Part shown: positions 1 through 4,857 of the stretch, in pieces
Layout: each line of letters opens with the position of its first letter
How positions within the stretch are numbered: the stretch's first letter is position 1
Assembly (NCBI GenBank): GCA_964410485.1
Contig: CAYPHJ010000131.1
Coordinates: 1-10,996 of the forward strand
Direction of reading: 5' to 3'
Length of the DNA: 10,996 nt
Origin: CAYPHJ01 sp964410485
Lineage (GTDB): Bacteria > Desulfobacterota > Binatia > UBA9968
The notes under the pieces: generated by a model
What the model saw: only the letters and a program-made list of their open reading frames with translations
What the model was told of the DNA's origin: nothing
Database searches by the model: none
Program-made: the position numbers and the translations under genes

Positions 1-38
1 GCCCAGAGCAGCACGTGCGTATCGAGCAGCACTCTCAC
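1..38 (-). CDS. vapC: VapC-like PIN-domain toxin, N-terminus only (cut by window edge)
   Basis: Only the first 12 codons are in the window. Read on the minus strand from a GTG at 36-38 they give VRVLLDTHVLLW followed by a partial codon for Ala. The hydrophobic strand followed by DTHxLLW is the first motif of VapC/PilT-N (PIN) RNases, and the Asp is the first metal-binding acid. The GTG overlaps the TGA stop of the upstream antitoxin gene as GTGA, the usual arrangement of an antitoxin-toxin operon with translational coupling. Unlike the paralogous toxin at 584-970, this copy keeps the catalytic Asp. The rest of the gene lies outside the window, so its integrity cannot be judged. Confidence 0.72.
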   Translation of the reverse strand, partial: MRVLLDTHVLLW

Positions 39-277
39 CGCTTTCGGCCCTCAAAAGCGCGAATGACGGAATCGGGCAGCGGCGCGTTGAAGTCTCCCGG
101 GATCTGGAACTTGCCGTCGAGTAGTCCCAGACGCCGGCGCCGGCGAAGTTTCCTCAATGGAACAAGCCTCGCGGCCGGCTTACCGGCCCGCGCGATAACG
201 ATCTCCTCGCCGGCCTCTACGCGCTCGATCAGCTTCGACAGCTCGGTCTTTGCTTCATGAATGTTCACCTGTTTCAT
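35..277 (-). CDS. Phd/YefM-family antitoxin of a VapBC-type module
   Basis: This 80-residue protein begins MKQVNIHEAKTELSKLIERV and continues with a GEEIVIARAGKPAARLVPL core. That is the Phd/YefM fold: an N-terminal DNA-binding and dimerising part (about residues 1-50) followed by a charged, disordered toxin-binding tail with an Arg-rich stretch. It should neutralise the PIN RNase encoded next and autorepress the operon. An in-frame ATG at 290-292 exists, but the ATG at 275-277 is preferred because GAGG lies 8 nt upstream of it and because family members start with MKxVNIHEAK. The stop overlaps the toxin start by 4 nt. It is clearly paralogous to the antitoxin at 971-1198, sharing VN(I/V)HEAKT, GEEI and ARLVPL. 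Confidence 0.87.
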   Translation of the reverse strand: MKQVNIHEAKTELSKLIERVEAGEEIVIARAGKPAARLVPLRKLRRRRRLGLLDGKFQIPGDFNAPLPDSVIRAFEGRKR

Positions 278-301
278 TGCCCAGCCTCGCATTACATGTC
301 G

Positions 302-337
302 GTTAGCTAACTATAGCTAATCTGCTGCGACGGTCAA
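302..337 (-). promoter_or_regulatory. Promoter and palindromic operator of the first TA module
   Basis: On the minus strand, TTGACC (332-337) is followed after 16 nt by TATAGT (310-315), a good sigma70-type match. A perfect 10-bp palindrome, GTTAGCTAAC (302-311), overlaps the -10 and the expected start site, and a second TAGCTAA lies alongside (315-320 reading plus). This is where an autorepressing Phd-type antitoxin would bind. The predicted start near 303 gives a leader of about 25 nt, which contains the GAGG ribosome site. The promoter and operator roles are inferred from sequence only. Confidence 0.55.
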
Positions 338-417
338 TAAGGAGATTCTGGAGAGCTCGTCGGGGCTTCGGGGACTTTCTATTCTTGACAATCTTTCACC
401 GTCTAGTTATCGCGGGC

Positions 418-537
418 CTAACGCGCCGATAAGCGAGCAACGCGCAACTTCTTTCGCCGCCGCTCCGCCCGGTAAAGATCGTATTGAATCTGCTGGCTCA
501 ACCAGCTCTCAGCAGTCGTATTGAACGCGATCAAAGC
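418..537 (-). pseudogene. HigA-like antitoxin, C-terminal remnant
   Basis: Reading the minus strand from 537 to a TAG at 418-420 gives ALIAFNTTAESWLSQQIQYD followed by LYRAERRRKKLRVARLSAR. This resembles the C-terminal end of HigA-type XRE antitoxins, which typically carry a (K/R)AFxTTxExWLxLQxxYDLxxAxxR pattern. A stop (TAG, read at 538-540) directly precedes the matching stretch, and no helix-turn-helix domain is left, so only about the last 39 codons survive. It sits between two VapBC-type modules with no HigB gene visible. It could be chance similarity, but the TAESWL...QYDL pattern is specific enough for a provisional call. Confidence 0.45.
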
Positions 538-583
538 CTAACCCCCAATTCAGGACTGATCCCTGGCCAGCATTTAAAAATGC

Positions 584-970
584 CTACCAGACCGTCTGCA
601 CTCCGAAGATCCGGATCTTCGGGTCGTTCGTCGCGATCGGCATGCCGGAGTTCTCTGCTTGAGCGGCAAGCATCCGATCGAACGGATCGCCGTGAGCCTG
701 CGGCCATGACCCAGCCCGCTCTCCATCCGCGAACGTCAGAGGGAGCAGATCAAACCCCTGGCCGATGCAATACGACTCGACCGACTCGTTACTGTTCCAT
801 TTCAACTTACCGAGACGCACTTTCGTCGAGATTTCCCAGGCGGACACAGCGCTCACATAGATGCTAGTCTGGTCGTCCTCGAGCAGGCGTTTCACCTTAC
901 GGCTAAGCGCTTTCGTATTCGCAGCCCACCAGAGCAGCGTATGTGTGGCCAGGAGGAGTCGATCTGACAC
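584..970 (-). CDS. vapC: VapC-like PIN-domain toxin with first catalytic Asp changed to Ala
   Basis: A full-length 128-residue PIN-domain protein of the PilT-N/COG3744 type. It has an N-terminal strand LLLATHTLLWW, then VSAVSAWEIS (second acidic site, Glu), a long helical middle, HGDPFDRMLAAQA (third acid, Asp), IATNDPKI (fourth acid, Asp) and a C-terminal FGVQTVW. In active family members the first motif is LLLDTHxLLWW; here the codon is GCC (Ala), where GAC (Asp) would be expected, one base away. The other three acids are kept. Loss of the first metal ligand normally abolishes PIN RNase activity, so this may be an inactive toxin or antitoxin sink; that is inference. Translation starts at GTG (968-970), directly after the antitoxin TGA with no gap. 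Gene length is normal and no frame break is seen. Confidence 0.86.
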   Translation of the reverse strand: MSDRLLLATHTLLWWAANTKALSRKVKRLLEDDQTSIYVSAVSAWEISTKVRLGKLKWNSNESVESYCIGQGFDLLPLTFADGERAGSWPQAHGDPFDRMLAAQAENSGMPIATNDPKIRIFGVQTVW

Positions 971-1198
971 TCAACCCTCCCCGCTCCAGTCAGACGGTAT
1001 CGGCTCGAAGAAGCTGTCGGTGATCTCGACGTATCCTTTCAAAGTGCCGGCCTGCCGTTTCGGTTGACGTCCGGACAGCGGCACCAGCCGCGCGTACGGC
1101 TCGCCGCTCTTGGCGATAATGATCTCTTCGCCCGCATGGGCCCGCTCGAGCAGCCGGGACAAGTGGGTTTTTGCTTCGTGGACATTGACTGTTTTCAT
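971..1198 (-). CDS. Phd/YefM-family antitoxin of the second VapBC-type module
   Basis: A 75-residue protein starting MKTVNVHEAKTHLSRLLERA and containing GEEIIIAKSGEPYARLVPL, the typical Phd/YefM antitoxin core (about residues 1-45). The C-terminal toxin-binding tail ends in DWSGEG. It is expected to bind the PIN protein encoded immediately downstream and to repress their shared promoter. The ATG at 1196-1198 follows a strong promoter so closely that no ribosome-binding site fits between them. The gene looks intact, although its partner toxin seems catalytically dead. Confidence 0.88.
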   Translation of the reverse strand: MKTVNVHEAKTHLSRLLERAHAGEEIIIAKSGEPYARLVPLSGRQPKRQAGTLKGYVEITDSFFEPIPSDWSGEG

Positions 1199-1204
1199 AG
1201 GTCG

Positions 1205-1242
1205 AATGTAGACGACCTGTATGACTAAGTCAATTAGCTAAG
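1205..1242 (-). promoter_or_regulatory. Near-consensus promoter with two dyads, predicted leaderless
   Basis: On the minus strand, TTGACT (1228-1233) is followed after exactly 17 nt by TACATT (1205-1210), and the antitoxin ATG begins only 6 nt later. Transcription normally starts about 7 nt past the -10, which puts +1 on or next to the A of the ATG. Two dyads overlap the -35 area: TGACTAAGTCA (1222-1232, palindromic around its central base) and TTAGCTAA (1234-1241, perfect). They are candidate operators for the antitoxin. Confidence 0.62.
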
Positions 1243-1575
1243 TTCACAAGCCCACAGGCGGCTACCGACCTTGTTACGAAGAACTATTTTTTACGCTCCT
1301 TTAAACTGGATCGGAGTTCCGTCGTCATATCGCCCTTCCTTTTCCTCTCCTAGTGAGATCAATTCCGGCGGCCGGAAGCGGCAATCTGAACGAGAAACAC
1401 AGACCCCTTGAGCGGGAGAAAAAGGGGTCGAGAGCACTGCTGTCCAAAATAATCTGAACTTCCCTAACTGTTGTCCGCACATTCAAGGATCTAGGACGGA
1501 TTGAAACACTTTTCGCGATTGAGGTTATCTTCGGCCTGCTGTCCGATTCGCTAGCCAAAAGTATCATGAGCGCGG
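1243..1575. other. Intergenic stretch without a confident gene
   Basis: Between the second TA promoter and the end of the NMT1-type gene I see no convincing complete gene. It holds a hairpin with an 8-bp perfect stem (1402-1409 with 1422-1429, 12-nt loop, no U-run), a possible decayed gene described separately (1325-1579), and a 14-codon minus-strand ORF (1284-1328, MTTELRSSLKERKK). The short ORF has a plausible GGAAGGG ribosome site and may be the start of a lost gene. Confidence 0.4.
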
Positions 1576-1579
1576 TCAC
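1325..1579 (-). pseudogene. Possible decayed downstream gene (histidine-kinase-like C-terminus?)
   Basis: A GTG at 1577-1579 overlaps the TGA of the NMT1-type gene as GTGA and opens an 84-codon frame. Most of it looks like no known protein. The end, however, reads LDPFF, then ten residues later FSFRLPLPAAG, which recalls the F-box (xPFF) and the terminal FxFxLPLP strand of histidine-kinase ATPase domains, with the G-box region between them missing. The frame's stop overlaps a following ATG as ATGA. A collapsed kinase gene downstream of a binding-protein gene would be plausible. The match rests on two short motifs and could be chance. Confidence 0.22.
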
Positions 1580-2904
1580 CGGCGTTCGGCAAGCTCCCAG
1601 ACCTGGTGGGTATAGGCATCCATGCTCGCCGGCTGCTGGATGACGCCGAAGCGCAGGGCTATTTCTGCCGTGCGGCGGAAGGCTTCCGGATCCATCCGGC
1701 CAACGCTAGTCGTCGAGGCCGGCGGGCCCCAGACGAGCTTGTTGACCTCGGCCATCATCCAGCTCTGATGTGCTCGGCCCAGCGTGGGACTTTCCCTGAG
1801 GACAATGTTCACGCACTCTGCCGGGTGATCGCGACAGAACTCCCACCCCGCCAGCGAGGCTCTGAGGAAGCGAGCCGCAATAGAAAGATTCCCGGGCCTC
1901 CTGAGCCACTCGTTGCTGGCGAAGAGCCCATCTTCCAGCATGGCCGTACCTTCCGTATTGAAATCGATCACGACTAGTTGGTCGGGACTTACCCCAGCGT
2001 CGAGAACCTGCTTGTACTCGTTGTAAGTCATGGCAGCAGCGGCATCCACTGCGCGCTCGAGGAACAGGCGCATATCGAACGACTGCGGCACGAGCGTTAC
2101 GTCGCGCTTGCGGTCGATGCCGTATTTCTCCAGCGTGGCCAGCAGCGGGTACTCGTTGCCGGCGAACCAAACGCCGACGCGCCGGCCCCGAAGATCGGCA
2201 GGCCCACGGATTCCCGACGCGGCCAAGGCGATCTGCCGCATGCCGCTCGCGCCGAAGATCTGTGCTATGTTCACCAATGGCAGACCCTGCTCCCGCGCAA
2301 CGAGCAGACTCGAGAGCCAGCCGACACCGATATCGGCGCCGCCGGTTGAGACGACCCGTTCAGCCGAAATGTCAGGGCCGCCCGGCTGGATGATAACTTC
2401 CAGGCCCTCGGCAGCATAAAGCGCACGCGCCTTTGCAGCGTAGTACCCAGCGAACTGCGCTTGCGCTGACCACTTAAGCTGCAGCCGCACACGGTCTAGG
2501 CCTTTACGGCCGCCGGTCTTTAGAGTTCCGGAAAGTGGAGTTGTGTAGGCAACCGAAGAGCCGTCGTCGGCCTTCCATAAAAGCACACGCCGACCGCCGC
2601 CCTCGTGCAGCGTTAGTGTACCGGTGCGGCCGGTCGTCTCCGAACGATAAATTCCTTTGCCGTCGCCGAAGGCTATGATGCCCCGGAAAGTCCCAGGCGG
2701 CAGATCTGGAATCTGCACGGTGTAGGTGCCGTCCGGATTGATCGTTGAAAGGCCATGGTATGTGGCACCCTCAACCAACTTTAACGTACCGGTCCAGGTC
2801 CCGGCGATGGTTTGGGCATCGAAAATGGGACGGACTTGTGGAAGGGTCGCGCACCCGGCAACGAGCGCGCAGGTGGCAATCAGCAGGGGCAGCAGGCGGC
2901 GCAT
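1576..2904 (-). CDS. NMT1/THI5-type solute-binding lipoprotein with extra N-terminal domain
   Basis: A 442-residue protein. Residues 1-18 are a lipoprotein signal ending LVAGC, so Cys18 is the likely lipidated residue and the protein should be membrane-anchored in the periplasm. Residues about 34-125 form a Gly/Thr-rich, beta-rich domain starting GTWTGTLKL and ending YTTPLSG, which I do not recognise. From about residue 138 the NMT1/SsuA/THI5 fold follows: LQLKWSAQAQFAGYYAAKAR, then GLEVIIQPGGPD, VGWLSSLL and GRRVGVWFAGNEY. Such proteins bind pyrimidine precursors, sulfonates or similar small molecules for ABC transporters or sensors. The ATG at 2902-2904 is chosen over a TTG 15 nt upstream because GGGGAG sits 7 nt before the ATG and the signal peptide starts MRRLLPLL. 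No permease or ATPase gene is nearby. The broken IS lies just upstream on the same strand, so read-through from the IS promoter is possible. Confidence 0.85.
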   Translation of the reverse strand: MRRLLPLLIATCALVAGCATLPQVRPIFDAQTIAGTWTGTLKLVEGATYHGLSTINPDGTYTVQIPDLPPGTFRGIIAFGDGKGIYRSETTGRTGTLTLHEGGGRRVLLWKADDGSSVAYTTPLSGTLKTGGRKGLDRVRLQLKWSAQAQFAGYYAAKARALYAAEGLEVIIQPGGPDISAERVVSTGGADIGVGWLSSLLVAREQGLPLVNIAQIFGASGMRQIALAASGIRGPADLRGRRVGVWFAGNEYPLLATLEKYGIDRKRDVTLVPQSFDMRLFLERAVDAAAAMTYNEYKQVLDAGVSPDQLVVIDFNTEGTAMLEDGLFASNEWLRRPGNLSIAARFLRASLAGWEFCRDHPAECVNIVLRESPTLGRAHQSWMMAEVNKLVWGPPASTTSVGRMDPEAFRRTAEIALRFGVIQQPASMDAYTHQVWELAERR

Positions 2905-2922
2905 CGATTTTCTCCCCAATTT

Positions 2923-2957
2923 CCGCGCCTCGTGCGTCTATTCATCAAAAGGCGCGG
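2923..2957. repeat. 8-bp inverted repeat at the IS/lipoprotein-gene junction
   Basis: CCGCGCCT (2923-2930) and AGGCGCGG (2950-2957) are perfect inverted copies with a 19-nt loop. The structure spans the truncated transposase end and the leader of the NMT1-type gene. It could be a leader hairpin, or a trace of the event that cut the IS. There is no U-run. Confidence 0.4.
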
Positions 2958-4094
2958 TGGTAAATGACCGCATCGCTAGTCACCAACTGCGGCACCCGAC
3001 CAAAAATCTCCCGATGCTTCTCAACGGCTGGAATCAAAAGCTCCTGATCCGCTGGCCGTTTCTCAAAAACTTCATAGTCCGTGATGATCTGATGCTCCGC
3101 CTCCTGAATCTTGACCAGCTTGCCAAACTCCGTCGGCTTGGAGAGCTTCCCTTTACGAATCGCCTCGGTATGCACCTCAAAAACACTGTAGACTTTGTCC
3201 GCGTAATGATGATTCCCCCTCAAGCACGCGTGCTTGAGTTTGCTTTAGCACTCGCGCCGCCAATTCGTGCATCTGCTCAAGGTGGTTCGCCAACCCCTCA
3301 ATCAGCACCTGCCCCAGAGGTGTCGAAGCTTGCTTGACTCCCAATGCCACCTCTTTTGAAAAACTCTTTGCTTGCCCCATCACTTTTTTGGTGGTCGCCA
3401 TCAACTGCCGATACGCCTCAGTCCGCCTCGCCACCCCCTCCTCGCTCTTGCGCATCGCCGAGCGCCCAATCTCGATCAGTCGATGCTTCACACTGCGGGT
3501 TCGATCCCGTAGCCGTGTTCCCACATCGCCCACCTTGCGCTCAATCTGCTTCATCGTGCGTGTCATCACCCGCACCACGTCCCCCAATAACCCACTGTCG
3601 GTCGGATAATGGATGTCGGTCTCTGCCACCGTGGTATCCACCCGAAGCTTTCGCCCTCTGACCACCCCGCGTTGGTGCCCCAAATCCAGCACCCGCTCAT
3701 GAATCGCTCGTGTGACCGTGGGCCCTAAAGCTTTCCCCCAACGCACCATGGTCTTGCAATACGGCACCTTCTCGCCCCGAATCCGGGTAAACTCCCGATA
3801 CACCACATTGGCCCGCACTTCTCGTTCAAGCGTCTCATAACTCCAGTTCCTTAGATGCTTGAGCGCCATCAAGCGCAAAACCACTTCCGCAGGCGTGCCC
3901 AGCCGTCCCCGCGTGCGACTGTGGGGACGGCGCCTCTCTAAAGCCTCCCTGACAATCTTGACTAAATCCTCATCCTCCAAAAACCTGTCCACCTTTAAGA
4001 GCCAGCTCTCCCACAAAAGCTCCTGGTAATCGGCCATGAGATTAACGGCCAACGGTTCATAAATGGTACGCTGCTGATAGCGAACCGTGATCAT
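2945..4094 (-). pseudogene. ISNCY-type transposase, frameshifted and 3'-truncated
   Basis: Translation starts at the ATG 4092-4094 (MITVRYQQRTIYEP), which overlaps the DUF6788 stop as ATGA. The first 291 or so codons include RTRGRLGTPAEVVLRLMALK, LRNWSYETLEREVR, VYREFTR and RVDTTVAETDIHYPTDSGLL, the signature and first catalytic Asp of this family. The frame breaks at a run of five C (3215-3219, GGGGG in the mRNA). One extra G moves the reading into the frame NHHYADKVYSVFEVHTEAIR, which runs on through FGKLVKIQEAEHQIITDYEV to LVTSDA (second Asp) and stops at 2945. From memory of the family, intact members continue roughly 100 more residues, including the catalytic Glu region (TGCEGRI); that part is missing here. 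The gene is therefore dead even if the frameshift were bypassed. Confidence 0.82.
3219..3238. repeat. 20-bp perfect palindrome inside the transposase gene
   Basis: CTCAAGCACGCGTGCTTGAG is identical to its reverse complement. It encodes part of the QTQARVLE segment and ends directly at the GGGGG run (mRNA sense) where the transposase frame is lost. In mRNA it could form a stem immediately upstream of the slip run. Confidence 0.85.
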
Positions 4095-4444
4095 CTGGCT
4101 TTTCTCTTCCTCACCGAGGTCCCGGCTGCACGTTGCCTCTTTAGAGCTGCGGTATACCGCACCCCAGCCTCGCGCATCAGCGTCTGGAGCTTTCGGCCGT
4201 TGTCCACCGCCTGTTGAACCAGCGGCACCAATTCCTCGGGAATGTAGACAGAGAATCGCCGATTTTTCTTGCGGCCGTACAACGCATAGCTGGCATGGCC
4301 CTCTCCGCGCTCGCATGCCGAACAGTTCTCTCGAATACACGGCCCGGTACGCAACGACAGGGAGCCAGCCGCCAGCGGCCAAAGCTCGCTCGCTTGCTGC
4401 AGAAACCAACGTCGAACGTCGTCGGTAGATTCGATGCGTTCCAT
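4091..4444 (-). CDS. DUF6788-family protein associated with ISNCY-type transposase
   Basis: A 117-residue basic protein. Its middle (about residues 36-62) carries LRTGPCIRENCSACERGEGH followed by YALYGRKKNRRFSVYIPEEL. This is the Cys-rich, zinc-finger-like motif and following strand of the DUF6788 family, which is often encoded beside transposases. The C-terminus is very basic (RQRAAGTSVRKRKAR). The function is not established; a DNA-binding accessory or regulatory role in transposition is inference. The gene overlaps the transposase start by ATGA, so the two should be co-translated. A longer frame begins at a GTG at 4463-4465, but that codon lies inside the predicted -10 box. The ATG at 4442-4444 is therefore preferred, even though no clear ribosome-binding site precedes it. 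The gene looks intact while its transposase partner is broken. Confidence 0.78.
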   Translation of the reverse strand: MERIESTDDVRRWFLQQASELWPLAAGSLSLRTGPCIRENCSACERGEGHASYALYGRKKNRRFSVYIPEELVPLVQQAVDNGRKLQTLMREAGVRYTAALKRQRAAGTSVRKRKAR

Positions 4445-4458
4445 GGTGCCTATGTGCT

Positions 4459-4487
4459 TTATCACACACGTACATACTTTCTGTCAA
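4459..4487 (-). promoter_or_regulatory. IS promoter (TTGACA, 17 nt, TGATAA)
   Basis: On the minus strand, a perfect TTGACA -35 (4482-4487) is followed after 17 nt by TGATAA (4459-4464). The expected transcript starts about 7-8 nt before the ATG of the DUF6788 gene, so the leader is nearly absent. This supports the choice of start at 4444. The promoter points through the IS toward the NMT1-type lipoprotein gene. Confidence 0.55.
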
Positions 4488-4549
4488 GAAAATTCTTTGC
4501 CGCTACTTACAAACAGACGATCTACCACCGCCGTCAACGTCACCCCAAC

Positions 4550-4793
4550 GAAAAATCAAAATATCGCAGTGCTGGTCCAGACGGAGCTTCTACCACGCCA
4601 CCTTTTGTCAGTCAGAACAAGCTTGGCCCCCGAAGTGGCCGACGGACTCCAAACGATTTTACTCTCGATGCATGAGGATGCCGAAGGTCGGAAAACCTTG
4701 TACAACACCGACGAGACCACGAAGTTCGACCCTCTACCCGGAGGCGAGTCAGTCATGCGGCGCAGGCTCTTGGAAACTTTTTATTCGCGATAA
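4550..4793 (+). pseudogene. PhnD-like binding protein, C-terminal fragment cut by the IS
   Basis: The frame reads NIAVLVQTELLPRHLLSVRT and continues through LLSMHEDAEGRKTLYNTDET to LPGGESVMRRRLLETFYSR and a TAA at 4791-4793. It matches the last 80 or so residues of the intact PhnD-like protein at 9950-10876 (LPRHLLSIR, ILLSMHEDPEGR, TTKFDTLPGGE). It is almost identical to the pseudogene at 9485-9715. Similarity stops at about 4550, where IS-side sequence begins, so the N-terminal two thirds, signal peptide and ligand-binding motifs are gone. The frame can be extended 5' through IS-side DNA (from 4434), but that part is not PhnD-like and has no convincing start. Confidence 0.85.
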
Positions 4794-4796
4794 AAG
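4563..4796 (+). repeat. Direct repeat, copy A (pairs with 9485-9718)
   Basis: Aligned by eye with a constant offset of 4922, the two copies differ at 7 of about 234 positions (about 97% identity). Six codons are affected and five of these changes are synonymous. The other (two adjacent bases) changes Ser to Val. Both copies are on the plus strand, so they are direct repeats. Confidence 0.92.
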
Positions 4797-4799
4797 AGC

Positions 4800-4825
4800 G
4801 GCTCCATCCGACACCGATCGGAGCC
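4800..4825. terminator. Hairpin between convergent genes, possible terminator
   Basis: GGCTCC (4800-4805) pairs with GGAGCC (4820-4825) around a 14-nt loop. It lies between the end of the PhnD-like fragment and the end of the family-3 binding protein gene, where a bidirectional terminator is expected. There is no clear U-run and the stem is short, so the call is weak. Confidence 0.3.
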
Positions 4826-4857
4826 CTGGAACAGAGGTCTGAACCCGCCGGCTGATT

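Larger units (their letters stand above)
2945..4549 (-). mobile_element. Degraded ISNCY-type insertion sequence (DUF6788 gene plus broken transposase)
   Basis: The element holds a promoter, a DUF6788 accessory gene and a transposase gene that overlap by ATGA. The transposase is frameshifted and lacks its C-terminal part, and the element's right end is absent. On the other side, PhnD-like sequence resumes at about 4550, which sets an outer limit for the left end. The true tip may be nearer 4511, where minus-strand sequence TGTAAGTAGCGGCAAAG resembles an IS end. No terminal inverted repeat pair or target duplication can be shown because one end is lost. The element is probably immobile. Confidence 0.72.

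Noticed and set aside
385..412. Plus-strand TTGACA with a possible -10 at 407-412
   Set aside because: The -10 candidate (TTATCG) is poor and no plus-strand gene follows.
484..1067. Plus-strand open frames over the second PIN toxin and antitoxin
   Set aside because: They are antisense shadows: Ser/Arg/Pro-rich, without motifs, while the minus strand carries clear PIN and Phd motifs.
1402..1429. Hairpin with 8-bp stem as a terminator
   Set aside because: It has a 12-nt loop and no U-run on either strand, so it is noted only as a dyad.
1606..2419. Plus-strand and alternative minus-strand frames inside the NMT1-type gene
   Set aside because: They have no domain signature; the 442-residue lipoprotein frame explains the region.
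4095..4487. N-terminal extension of the transposase frame up to 4487
   Set aside because: It overlaps the DUF6788 gene in another frame and has no family similarity; the family start MITVRYQQ lies at 4094.
4434..4549. Extended start for the PhnD-like fragment
   Set aside because: The sequence before 4550 is IS-side DNA without PhnD similarity, signal peptide or ribosome site.
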